Of a stretch of 64,000 bases of DNA, positions 24,671-33,079 are shown in pieces (the first letter of the stretch is position 1; every line of letters begins with the position of its first letter). Source of the DNA: Paenibacillus sp. Soil522 (GTDB lineage: Bacteria > Bacillota > Bacilli > Paenibacillales > Paenibacillaceae); the NCBI RefSeq assembly GCF_001428245.1, contig NZ_LMRV01000033.1, positions 105,228-169,227 on the forward strand. Reading direction: 5' to 3'. The position numbers were made by a program, and so were the translations under genes. The notes under the pieces were generated by a model. It was not told where the DNA came from. It was given only the letters and a program-made list of their open reading frames with translations, and made no database searches.

Positions 24671-24704
24671 ATGAACCCTGGATTTTTCCAGGGTTCATTT
24701 TTTT
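24671..24704 (+). terminator. Rho-independent terminator
   Basis: ATGAACCCTGG pairs with CCAGGGTTCAT around a short T-rich loop, followed by T7. It ends the hypothetical gene. Confidence 0.88.
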
Positions 24705-24734
24705 GGAAAAGCTTACTCCTGCCATCATGGATTG

Positions 24735-25688
24735 CTAGGTCGGGGAATCCGTGATGGGCTGCATCGCTTCCATCGTAACTTTGGACTCGCTTCGCATGCG
24801 CTGTTTGAATTCTCTGGGCGAGCACTGGTTATGTCGCTTGAAAAGCTTATAGAACTGGGCCATGTTAGAGATGCCGACCTCGAAGCTCACGTCCATAATG
24901 CTAAGCTCAGTCGTCAGCAATAAAAGCTCGGACCGCTTGATCCGTTTGTAGTTGACGTAGTCTACGAACGAGACGCCCATCGTTTTCTTGAAATATTTTA
25001 TAAAGTAGTGGTAGCTCAAATTAAGCAAATGACAAGCATCCTCTACGCATAGTTTATCATTCAAATGAGAGTTTATATAATCAAGAACCGGTCTTAACCG
25101 ATTTAATTCGGTTTCCTCCGTATAGTTCAGCACGTTGCGGCTGTCGCTTCTCAGCAGAAGCAGCAGCAGTCTTTTGATAGTTGAGCTGATAGCAATTTCG
25201 TAGCCTCTCGACCGCGTTTGGGATTCTTTGAAAATTTCCATGATGAAAGCATATGCTTCCCGTTTTGCCGGCTCGTTGACTTCAAAAATATAGTTTAGTT
25301 CATCCAGCGGCAGAGTCAGTTCCGAGAAGCAGTACAAATACGGCATGGTGCTTTGGTCAAAATGCTTGACCAGATCGATCTGAAACACCACGTAGTGCAG
25401 TGCCTCCGTAAGCGGCTTATGGGAACGGTGCGGCTGGGAAGCTCCCAGAACCATCACGTCGCCCGGACCGAGCACAACGTAATCGCGTTTGCTTTGTATG
25501 CCTAAGTGGCCTTCCATGACGGCAAGAAATTCTACTTCTTTATGATAATGCCAAGGGTGTTTCTCCAATATGCTCGTTTGTTGATCTGCGATTTCCCATA
25601 TTTTTAGAAACAGCAGCGGATTCTGATAGATGACTTTTTCGTTGATCGCGTCGGAATGCGTATCAATAGCGGTTTCTTTTACGGGCAT
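24735..25688 (-). CDS. AraC-family regulator with N-terminal cupin domain
   Basis: About 317 residues. The N-terminal part is an AraC-type sugar-binding cupin (HPWHYHKEVEFLAVMEGHLG and GPGDVMVLGASQPHRSH). Two C-terminal helix-turn-helix motifs bind DNA: VEDACHLLNLSYHYFIKYFKK and IMDVSFEVGISNMAQFYKLFK. The frame is open to 25811, but ATG 25688 is preferred because AAAGGAG lies nine bases upstream of it. The gene is divergent from the ThuA-like/oxidoreductase operon, which it probably controls in response to a sugar. Confidence 0.88.
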   Translation of the reverse strand: MPVKETAIDTHSDAINEKVIYQNPLLFLKIWEIADQQTSILEKHPWHYHKEVEFLAVMEGHLGIQSKRDYVVLGPGDVMVLGASQPHRSHKPLTEALHYVVFQIDLVKHFDQSTMPYLYCFSELTLPLDELNYIFEVNEPAKREAYAFIMEIFKESQTRSRGYEIAISSTIKRLLLLLLRSDSRNVLNYTEETELNRLRPVLDYINSHLNDKLCVEDACHLLNLSYHYFIKYFKKTMGVSFVDYVNYKRIKRSELLLLTTELSIMDVSFEVGISNMAQFYKLFKRHNQCSPREFKQRMRSESKVTMEAMQPITDSPT

Positions 25689-25885
25689 GAGCATCATCTC
25701 CTTTTGGGAGTATACCACTTTTGGAAATACAGGATCAATAAACTTATCGATACGCTGTGTCTTTTCAAGTAGTCCGGAAAAGGAGGACACTTTTGAATAC
25801 AAAAGGGGCATGATTTAGCATTCCCTTAATGGCACCGCTTTCTTATACTGAGAATAGTTCAAATCACGAAGGAGTGTTCATAATA

Positions 25886-26614
25886 ATGGCTAAAGTAACG
25901 GTATGGAACGAAAATCGTCATGAGAAAAAAAATCCGCTTGTAAGTGAAATATATCCAAAAGGCATTCACGGTGCGATTGCAGCATTTTTGACGGAAGCAG
26001 GATTTGAAGCGGGTACGGCTACTTTGGATGAGCCAGAACACGGTTTGACTGATGAAGTATTAAACAATACGGATGTATTGATTTGGTGGGGACATCTTGC
26101 GCATGGAGAAGTAACGGATGAAGTTGTCCAAAAAGTACAGCAGCGCGTGCTTGATGGAATGGGTCTGATTGTCCTACACTCCGGTCATTTCTCAAAAATC
26201 TTTAAAACATTAATGGGCACAAGCTGCGATTTGAAATGGCGCGAAGCAGATGAAAAAGAGCGTCTTTGGGTTGTAGCGCCAAGCCATCCGATCGTGGAAG
26301 GTATTGGGGAATATATCGAGCTGGAAAAAGAAGAGATGTACGGCGAGCATTTTGATATCCCGGCACCGGACGAGCTTATTTTTACAAGCTGGTTCGAAGG
26401 CGGAGAAGTGTTCCGCAGCGGATGCACCTTTACGCGCGGAAACGGCAAAGTGTTTTATTTCAGACCGGGGCATGAAACTTATCCGACATATTATAACAAG
26501 AGCATTCAACGCGTCATTGTGAATGCCGTGAAATGGGCGCAGCCGGTGGACCGCAATCGTCCGGTTTACGGAAATGCGCAGCCGCTGGAAAAAATCGCGG
26601 TAAAAGTAAACTAA
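25886..26614 (+). CDS. ThuA-like trehalose-utilisation domain protein
   Basis: A 242-residue protein with the class I glutamine-amidotransferase-like fold of ThuA. Visible family stretches are [14 protein letters not shown] at the start, [13 protein letters not shown] and [19 protein letters not shown] in the middle, and [16 protein letters not shown] near the C-terminus. ThuA with a Gfo/Idh/MocA partner (ThuB) is linked to 3-keto disaccharide metabolism in rhizobia. The gene next door is such an oxidoreductase, so a keto-glycoside route is plausible. ATG 25886 is chosen because GAAGGAG lies at 25868-25874; the longer frame from 25829 has no ribosome site. Confidence 0.88.
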   Translation: MAKVTVWNENRHEKKNPLVSEIYPKGIHGAIAAFLTEAGFEAGTATLDEPEHGLTDEVLNNTDVLIWWGHLAHGEVTDEVVQKVQQRVLDGMGLIVLHSGHFSKIFKTLMGTSCDLKWREADEKERLWVVAPSHPIVEGIGEYIELEKEEMYGEHFDIPAPDELIFTSWFEGGEVFRSGCTFTRGNGKVFYFRPGHETYPTYYNKSIQRVIVNAVKWAQPVDRNRPVYGNAQPLEKIAVKVN

Positions 26615-26647
26615 TATACGAAAATACAACTCAAAGGGGAAGAAACG

Positions 26648-27673
26648 ATGGGCACTTTAAAAGTTGGCGTAATCGGCTGCGGCAGCATAGCACAGCACCG
26701 TCATTTACTGGAATATGCATTAAATCCAAATGTGGAGCTTGTTGCCGTATGCGACATTAATAAGGAACGCGCAGAAGAAGTAGCTGAAAAGTATGGTGTT
26801 AAGGCGTATACAAGCTATGAAGAGCTATTACAAAGCGGTGGAGTGGATGCGGTAAGCGTTTGTACGCCAAACTACCTGCATGCCCCTATCTCGATTGCTG
26901 CTTTAAATGCGGGCATACACGTTTTGTGTGAAAAGCCGATGGCGACTTCAGAGGATGAAGCAAAGGCCATGATTGCAGCGGCGGCTCTAAGCGGCAAAAA
27001 ATTAATGATTGCCCACAACCAACGCTTTGTTCCGTCTCACCAGAAAGCGCGCCAGCTTATTGAAAGCGGAGAAATCGGAAAGATCTACAGCTTCCGTACA
27101 GCATTCGGACACGGCGGTCCGGAAGGATGGAGCGTGGAAGGGAAGGAAGGCTGGTTTTTCCAAAAAGAAAAAGCGTTCGTTGGTGCGATGGGCGATTTAG
27201 GTGTTCATAAAACAGACCTGCTCCGTTATCTGCTTGGGGAAGAAATTGCTGAAGTTGGAGCTTTTGTTGAAACAAGCGCCAAAGATTTTGCCGATGTGGA
27301 CGATAACGCGGTTTGTGTTTTGAAAACAGAAAGCGGCATTATCGGTACGCTTGCCGCGAGCTGGGCATATGTGGCCAAGGAAGATAATTCAACGATCATT
27401 TACGGCAGCAAAGGGATTATTCGTTTAGAGGACAACCCAGCGTATTCCTTAGTGGTGCAGTATGCAACCGGAGAAGTTATAAATTATGAGCTTGGCAAAA
27501 TTCAGTCGAATAAAGACGGCGGGCAAAATAACACGCATATCGTTGAAAAATTTGTCGACTCCATCGTTCTGGATACAGAACCGCCGGTTTCCGGTGAGGA
27601 AGGCATGAAATCATTGGCGGTTATTTTGGCAGCGCTGAAGTCGAAGGAAACCAAACAAATTACACGCGTTTAA
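26648..27673 (+). CDS. Gfo/Idh/MocA-family NAD(P)-dependent oxidoreductase
   Basis: A 341-residue cytoplasmic dehydrogenase. The N-terminal Rossmann motif is GVIGCGSIAQHRHL (residues 6-19), and the catalytic-lysine motif is CEKPMATS near residues 97-104. GDLGVHKTDLLRYLLGE is the substrate-side helix with a conserved His. Such enzymes oxidise or reduce hydroxyl groups of sugars and inositols. It lies 33 bases behind the ThuA-like gene with AAGGGGAAG as ribosome site, in one operon that ends at the terminator at 27732. Confidence 0.92.
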   Translation: MGTLKVGVIGCGSIAQHRHLLEYALNPNVELVAVCDINKERAEEVAEKYGVKAYTSYEELLQSGGVDAVSVCTPNYLHAPISIAALNAGIHVLCEKPMATSEDEAKAMIAAAALSGKKLMIAHNQRFVPSHQKARQLIESGEIGKIYSFRTAFGHGGPEGWSVEGKEGWFFQKEKAFVGAMGDLGVHKTDLLRYLLGEEIAEVGAFVETSAKDFADVDDNAVCVLKTESGIIGTLAASWAYVAKEDNSTIIYGSKGIIRLEDNPAYSLVVQYATGEVINYELGKIQSNKDGGQNNTHIVEKFVDSIVLDTEPPVSGEEGMKSLAVILAALKSKETKQITRV

Positions 27674-27731
27674 CATAAAAGGCGGAAATAGTCAGCTCGC
27701 TTTGATCAACAATGACGCGAAAAGATGAGAA

Positions 27732-27775
27732 AATGGCGGTGCAGGGGTTAGTCCTGTACCGCCATTTCTTGATTT
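27732..27775 (+). terminator. Rho-independent terminator
   Basis: AAATGGCGGTGCAGG pairs with CCTGTACCGCCATTT (one wobble) across a 7-base loop. The tail is only moderately T-rich. Confidence 0.75.
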
Positions 27776-27849
27776 CGATCGATTACTGCTTTCTTAGACA
27801 CAATCCAATGGGATTCCTCTTTTTCCAACTATTTTCTCCTGCGCTTTCA

Positions 27850-27878
27850 TTCCCAATAGAATAGGTAAACGCTACAAT
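27850..27878 (+). promoter_or_regulatory. Promoter of the second two-component operon
   Basis: TTCCCA at 27850-27855 and TACAAT at 27873-27878 are 17 bases apart, about 45 bases before the regulator start. The -10 box is good and the -35 box weak, as expected for a promoter under activator control. Confidence 0.5.
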
Positions 27879-27922
27879 AAGAAGAGATGATTGTTTCGTA
27901 TTACATCTAAGGGGATGCTGCT

Positions 27923-29527
27923 ATGATTTCAAATAAAATGGAGATCTTGGTGGTCGACGATGAGCCCAAGCAGCGGCGCGGCTTGGCCGCAATGGTTCGC
28001 TCGCTGCGGCCGGAATATAAGGTTCACGAGGCGAAGAATGGGAAGGAAGCGCTTGAGGTTGCGCAGAACCGTGAGCTGGATATTGTTTTTACGGATATCC
28101 AGATGCCAATCGTTAACGGTATAGATTTCCTGAAAGCACTGAACAATGCCGGTCCAAGGATTCCGAAGGTTGTTTTTGTAAGCGTATTCCATGAATTTGA
28201 TTATGCACAGCAGGCACTTCGGCTCGGAGCGAAGGATTATCTGGTTAAGCCGGTCATAACCGAGCAGCTTGAACCGATTATTTCCGATTTGGAGATGCAG
28301 CTTAAGCGGGAGAGCAGCCTTCAATTGGAAACGAAGAGCCTGAACGATCAGCTGGCACATACGAAACCCGTTTATATGGAGCATCTGTTGTACAAGTGGA
28401 TGACGGAAGAGCTGCAGCCGGGTGAAAGGAGTGAAGTGAAGCGCCACTTTACATTCAATGGACACGGAACGGTACTGATTCTCGAAACGAAGTCCTGTGA
28501 CCAGATGGAACATGAGCTCGAGTGGAAGAGCATCTTGAAGCGGGCTATTTTGCAAACGTATTCGAATGGCGCAGAGGCAGTGGTCATGGCTCCTGAGCAT
28601 GAGAAAGACCGGCTTTATGTCATTACGGTATGGAGGCATGATGTGCCTTGTTCGGAATTTGTGGACAATCTTCGGAAGACGCTGCTCCAGTTGGAGAACG
28701 TATACAGCCGTTCCATTAGTGCAGTGATAGGGAAGGAATCCGTCAACATTGAAACCGATCTCCGCGAGTGCTGCGAAAGCGCAAAGCATGCGCTGCAGTA
28801 CCTGTACTATTTTCCCGAGGGCAAATGGCTGTCCGCAATTGAGCTGCAAAATCTGCTGAAGAACGACGCGAACGCTCCTGTCACAACCAAAGATACCGAT
28901 GCTTTGGAAAAGGCGGTTACAGAGAACCAGCTAGAGATGGCTGTACCGATGCTTGCTTCCATATTGGATAAAATGGCGGCAGCCTATCGGGCGCCTTTTC
29001 GGTTGAAGTGCAGTGCAATTCAGCTGCTATTAACATGCTTGAAGCGCGTCGAACTAGTCATTGACGATGGCGTATACCGCGTTCTCGCTAACCGGATCGA
29101 ACAGGAGCTGTTCGCGTCCAAATCTTTTCGGGATACCCAAGACACTGCGGCGCTGCTGCTTACTGACATAGTAAAGCAGATGAAGAAAGATAAATCTTCA
29201 CGCAGTGAGATGATTATGCAGAAATGCCGGGAGTTTGTCGAGGATAATTTGCACGAGGATTTGGGGCTGGAAATGATTGCGCAGCGATTTTTCTACAATC
29301 CGTCTTACTTTAGTATTTTGTTCAAAAATAATTTTGGCATTTCATTTACCGATTTTCTTGTGAAAACGCGAATGCAGAAGGCCCGCAGCCTATTGCTGCA
29401 ATCGGATCTAAAAGTTGTAGATATCGCAAGGCAAGTCGGCTATAAGGACATCAAGTATTTCAACAAGGTTTTCAAAAAAATGTTTTTATACTCACCTGAA
29501 GAATTTCGTAGAATGTTCTCATCCTGA
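27923..29527 (+). CDS. Response regulator, YesN-like with AraC output domain
   Basis: A 534-residue regulator. The receiver spans residues 1-125, with VVDDEPKQ at the start, phosphoacceptor Asp in IVFTDIQMP near residue 56, and KPVIT later. A long helical middle (about 130-420) follows. The AraC-type domain at about 430-534 contains LEMIAQRFFYNPSYFSILFK and VVDIARQVGYKDIKYFNKVFKK. It lies 18 bases from the cognate kinase and belongs to an operon with a solute-binding protein. The likely role is activation of the transporter operon at 33 kb. Confidence 0.92.
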   Translation: MISNKMEILVVDDEPKQRRGLAAMVRSLRPEYKVHEAKNGKEALEVAQNRELDIVFTDIQMPIVNGIDFLKALNNAGPRIPKVVFVSVFHEFDYAQQALRLGAKDYLVKPVITEQLEPIISDLEMQLKRESSLQLETKSLNDQLAHTKPVYMEHLLYKWMTEELQPGERSEVKRHFTFNGHGTVLILETKSCDQMEHELEWKSILKRAILQTYSNGAEAVVMAPEHEKDRLYVITVWRHDVPCSEFVDNLRKTLLQLENVYSRSISAVIGKESVNIETDLRECCESAKHALQYLYYFPEGKWLSAIELQNLLKNDANAPVTTKDTDALEKAVTENQLEMAVPMLASILDKMAAAYRAPFRLKCSAIQLLLTCLKRVELVIDDGVYRVLANRIEQELFASKSFRDTQDTAALLLTDIVKQMKKDKSSRSEMIMQKCREFVEDNLHEDLGLEMIAQRFFYNPSYFSILFKNNFGISFTDFLVKTRMQKARSLLLQSDLKVVDIARQVGYKDIKYFNKVFKKMFLYSPEEFRRMFSS

Positions 29528-29545
29528 TTAAACGAGGCCAAACCG

Positions 29546-31402
29546 ATGCGCATCCTGAGAAAAATGGCTGATATGGCCGCCAATGCAAAATTCCGGATCA
29601 AATTGCTTGCAACCTATTTTTTGTTGGTAAGCTTTATCATATTAATTCTTGGTTTTGCTTACTACCAGATCAGTGCACGAAATATGCTGTCAAATGTCAG
29701 GGAAAGCCTGGGGAATGTGCTCATTAACAACAACCAGCTCTTGGATGAAAAGCTTCAGGCGATCCGCGATAAAAGCGAAATGCTCCCAATCGACAATGAA
29801 TTGTACCAGATGATCACCGAAGTGGATCCGTCCGATAATGAATCCCTGTTGAAAGCAGACCGGCGCATTACGCAGATTTTGTTCCAATATTTTGGCGGCG
29901 ATACAGACATTTATGCTTCATTTATCCTGACGCCCGAATACAACTTTGGGAACACGGCGAGAATGTTCGTTATGCCTGAAGGTTTTTTTAAATCCTCCTT
30001 GTATAACAAGTCGCTCTCAGGCCAAGGGGATCTGGTGTGGATTCCGACGTACCGGTATGCCGAAACCTTGGGCGAGAAAGATATGTCCAACCTGAGCTTT
30101 GAGTTCAGCAAGCTGGTGTCGGCTGTAAAGCTGCTGAATCTGACTTATATCGACGAGAAGGGCATTTTCCATACGCTTCCACAGACGATGACGAAGCCGA
30201 TATTGATGGTCAATTTGACTACCGATTATGTGGGAAGACTGTTCGCCGATTATGCGCGGAAAAGCGAGTTTCATCATTTGTCATACGGGATTGTTGACGA
30301 GGACGGGACAGTCGTCATTGATTCCGATTCGAACCGGGTCGCTAGGCGTGAACCGCCTCCGTGGCTTGACGAAGCGATAAAGATGAAGTATGGCAGCATC
30401 CAGAAAGTGATAGACGGACGCAGCATGCTGATCAGCTTTCACCGCATGCAAAGCACCGGCTGGATGTCCTATATTGAAATCCCGGTGGAAGACGCCTTGC
30501 AGGATCTGAATGCGCTGCGTTTATATTCTAATCTTTTTCTGGTTGTCATGCTGATGGTATCTATCCTCCTCGCATATGTCATGTCGGTATTTATTACGAA
30601 GCCGATCAGCCGGATTAAGAAGGCTATGAAGCTGATGGAGCGGGGCAATTTTCACATTCATATTCCAGAGCATGGCCGTGACGAGTTCGGCCACTTAATC
30701 CACATGTTCAATCATATGAACGGTCGTATTCAGACGCTGATTGAAGAAAATTACGCTTCGCGCCTAAGAGAAAAGGAAGCGGAACTGATGGCGCTGAATC
30801 TTCAGCTCAATCCCCATTTCCTCTACAATACGCTAACGACGCTGTACTGGATTGCCCTTGAGAATAACCAGCGGGAAATGAGCCTGATTATCCATAATCT
30901 GGCGGATATGCTGCAGACGTCGACGAGAAACAAGAAAGAAACATGGCCGCTCCGAACCGATTTGGATTGGCTGAACAAGTATATTTATATTATGTCGAGC
31001 CGGTTTGAGAACCTGTTCCATGTCCAGATCGATGTGGAAGAAGGGCTTCAGGATATGGAAGTGCCTAAGCTTTTCTTGCAGCCGTTTGTTGAAAATGCGA
31101 TCATTCACGGGCTTGTCGAGAAGGAGCATGGCGGGACAATCAAGATCAAAGGGTGGAAGGATGGCGGCATGGTATTGTTCTCCGTCGCGGATAACGGCAT
31201 CGGTATCGGCAAAGACCAGATCGATAATATGAAGACAGGCAAGGTTCACTCAACAGGTATGCCCAACGTGGAGAAAAGGATCAAGCTGCTTTATGGCCCC
31301 CAATATGGATTTGATATTTATTCTTCCGAAGGCAGCGGCACGACGATTCAGATTCGCATGGGCATGCGCCCCGGCCATCAGGACAAAACTGAAATCGAAT
31401 GA
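29546..31402 (+). CDS. YesM-like sensor histidine kinase
   Basis: A 618-residue membrane kinase of normal length for the family. One membrane segment lies near residues 20-42 (LLATYFLLVSFIILILGFAY), an extracellular sensor of about 270 residues follows, and a second segment near 325-347 leads to a HAMP domain. The phosphorylated His is in LNLQLNPHFLYNTLTTLYW. The ATPase domain has PFVENAIIHG, ADNGIGIG and GSGTTIQI. It pairs with the preceding response regulator and is followed after a few bases by a binding-protein gene, suggesting that ligand-loaded binding protein may contribute to sensing. Confidence 0.92.
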   Translation: MRILRKMADMAANAKFRIKLLATYFLLVSFIILILGFAYYQISARNMLSNVRESLGNVLINNNQLLDEKLQAIRDKSEMLPIDNELYQMITEVDPSDNESLLKADRRITQILFQYFGGDTDIYASFILTPEYNFGNTARMFVMPEGFFKSSLYNKSLSGQGDLVWIPTYRYAETLGEKDMSNLSFEFSKLVSAVKLLNLTYIDEKGIFHTLPQTMTKPILMVNLTTDYVGRLFADYARKSEFHHLSYGIVDEDGTVVIDSDSNRVARREPPPWLDEAIKMKYGSIQKVIDGRSMLISFHRMQSTGWMSYIEIPVEDALQDLNALRLYSNLFLVVMLMVSILLAYVMSVFITKPISRIKKAMKLMERGNFHIHIPEHGRDEFGHLIHMFNHMNGRIQTLIEENYASRLREKEAELMALNLQLNPHFLYNTLTTLYWIALENNQREMSLIIHNLADMLQTSTRNKKETWPLRTDLDWLNKYIYIMSSRFENLFHVQIDVEEGLQDMEVPKLFLQPFVENAIIHGLVEKEHGGTIKIKGWKDGGMVLFSVADNGIGIGKDQIDNMKTGKVHSTGMPNVEKRIKLLYGPQYGFDIYSSEGSGTTIQIRMGMRPGHQDKTEIE

Positions 31403-31426
31403 TCGATGAGAGGAGGCAGACTGCGG

Positions 31427-32809
31427 GTGAAGAGAGACAGGCGCGGTATGGCGGTGATGCTGATCATTTGCGCGTTGCTGCTGCTGGCCGGATGCCGGGA
31501 AGCAGGCAGCACACCATCTAATGATGCGACAGAACATGAACCGGCTGATGGGAATAGGGATAAAGTTGTCTTGACCTACGCTTCCTGGGGTTCTCCAAAC
31601 GAGAAGGAGGCCAAGGAACGTATGATTGAAAAATTCATGGAGAAGTATCCATGGATTACCGTCAAGTATGTGTATGAGCCCGGCGACTATATAGCGAAGC
31701 TTACGACGATGTACGCAAGCAACAAAGCGCCTGATGTATTTATGCTGCACAAGCATACCGCTCTTCAATGGGCGGAACAGGGTAAGCTTTATAATCTAAA
31801 ACATTTTTTGGCCGCCGATACGGAAATTAATGAGGATTCTCTGATCCCTAACGCGGTGATGTATTGGGAGCAGGGGAAAGTAGCCGGGGTCAAGGTAGCC
31901 GAAGAATCGTTTGCTCTCTACTATAATGCCGATATGCTTCATGAAGCCGGAATCGAGCTGCCGCCGGTAAAAGCCGAAGATGCCTGGTCATGGGACCAAT
32001 TCCTGCTGGCAGCGAAGAAGCTGACGATCGACCGTAACGGTCATAATGCTTTAAGCCGGGATTTTGATCCCCATCATATTACGCAATTCGGTGTACGCTT
32101 CAATACGTGGATGTGGCACTTAATGGTGCCTTCCAACGATACTAGCGTCATCGCGCCTGACGGCAGCAGGATGAATCTGGATGATCCTGCCGTAATCGAT
32201 GCCGTCCAAAAGCTGGCGGACCTGATTTACGTTCATCATGTTGCGCCATCCCCGATTCAAGAGAAGAACCTGCCGCAGCCTGCGCTCGCCCTGCAAAGCA
32301 GAAAAGTCGCCATGGATCTCGATGGGCAATGGGTTCAGCTTGATCTTGGCGCGGCGGGCGTAAACTACGGCGTCGGCATACTGCCGAAGTTGAAGACAAG
32401 CAGGACAATCCAGTTCGGAGAACCTTTGGTCATGTCCAAGGCAACCAAACATCCGAACGAAGCATGGCTGTTTTACAAGTGGCAGCTCGATTCAGAGAAT
32501 GCAATCGATTTGCACGCCAGCGGCTTGTGGATGCCTCTGCTTAAGGACTATTACACAAAACCTGAGCTGATCGCACGTTGGGCGGATGTGAAGCCGGGGC
32601 ATCCGGACGGCTACCAGGATGCAGTAATGCGTCAGACGATCGAGAATGGGGTTAATTCGTACGATTACTATATCAAAGACAATGCAAACATAAGGGCGAT
32701 TTTACAGCCGGCACTCGATCAAATATGGCTGGGCAAGAAAAACGTCAAAGAAGCATTTCAAAGCGTTTCAACGAAGATCGATGCTGCTTTTAGAGGAACG
32801 TATCCGTAA
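31427..32809 (+). CDS. Sugar-binding lipoprotein encoded with the YesMN system
   Basis: A family 1 extracellular binding protein of about 460 residues. The lipobox is LLAGC, lipidated Cys near residue 23, after a KRDRR signal-peptide head. A canonical binding-protein body follows (LTYASWGSPNEKEAKERMIEKF; KATKHPNEAWLFYKWQL). GTG 31427 is chosen because AGGAGG lies at 31411-31416; the ATG at 31406 would overlap that site. No permease genes follow; a hairpin terminator closes the operon. It may work as a sensor co-receptor for the kinase, or feed a transporter elsewhere. Confidence 0.88.
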   Translation: MKRDRRGMAVMLIICALLLLAGCREAGSTPSNDATEHEPADGNRDKVVLTYASWGSPNEKEAKERMIEKFMEKYPWITVKYVYEPGDYIAKLTTMYASNKAPDVFMLHKHTALQWAEQGKLYNLKHFLAADTEINEDSLIPNAVMYWEQGKVAGVKVAEESFALYYNADMLHEAGIELPPVKAEDAWSWDQFLLAAKKLTIDRNGHNALSRDFDPHHITQFGVRFNTWMWHLMVPSNDTSVIAPDGSRMNLDDPAVIDAVQKLADLIYVHHVAPSPIQEKNLPQPALALQSRKVAMDLDGQWVQLDLGAAGVNYGVGILPKLKTSRTIQFGEPLVMSKATKHPNEAWLFYKWQLDSENAIDLHASGLWMPLLKDYYTKPELIARWADVKPGHPDGYQDAVMRQTIENGVNSYDYYIKDNANIRAILQPALDQIWLGKKNVKEAFQSVSTKIDAAFRGTYP

Positions 32810-32821
32810 CGAGCTGAAGGG

Positions 32822-32853
32822 GCCCGCGGCATAGCCGGGGCTTCTTCTTTTTG
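32822..32853 (+). terminator. Rho-independent terminator
   Basis: GCCC-GC-GGC pairs with GCC-G-GGGC around ATA and is followed by TTCTTCTTTTT. It closes the two-component/binding-protein operon. Confidence 0.7.
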
Positions 32854-32929
32854 CGTGCGCCCATTAAAGGGGGTTAATCGTTTTCCCTAGTATCTAATGA
32901 AAATCACCGGAATCCAATGATTTTCCGTA

Positions 32930-32958
32930 TTGTTCCTTATGTAACCGCTTGCTAAGAT
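32930..32958 (+). promoter_or_regulatory. Promoter of the LplA-type transporter operon
   Basis: TTGTTC at 32930-32935 and TAAGAT at 32953-32958 are 17 bases apart. The leader to the start codon is about 115 bases. Upstream sequence (32870-32930) would be the place for YesN-type activator sites, but I see no clear repeat. Confidence 0.55.
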
Positions 32959-33079
32959 AGATCCAGTCAAGCGCTGCAGCCGAGACAACCGAGCCACAAC
33001 CATTTTGGGGGCTAAAAATGAGGGTCCTATTCATTGGAATGAAAGCGATATCAAAATAGAAAAGGGAGGCGAATGTAAT

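Noticed and set aside
25709-25738. Promoter TTGATC-N18-TATACT for the AraC gene on the minus strand
   Set aside because: Transcription would start inside the ribosome site of the chosen start codon, leaving no usable leader.
27929-28849. Long open minus-strand frame opposite the response regulator
   Set aside because: It is the reverse of a well-supported gene; composition follows from codon bias and no motif or ribosome site supports it.
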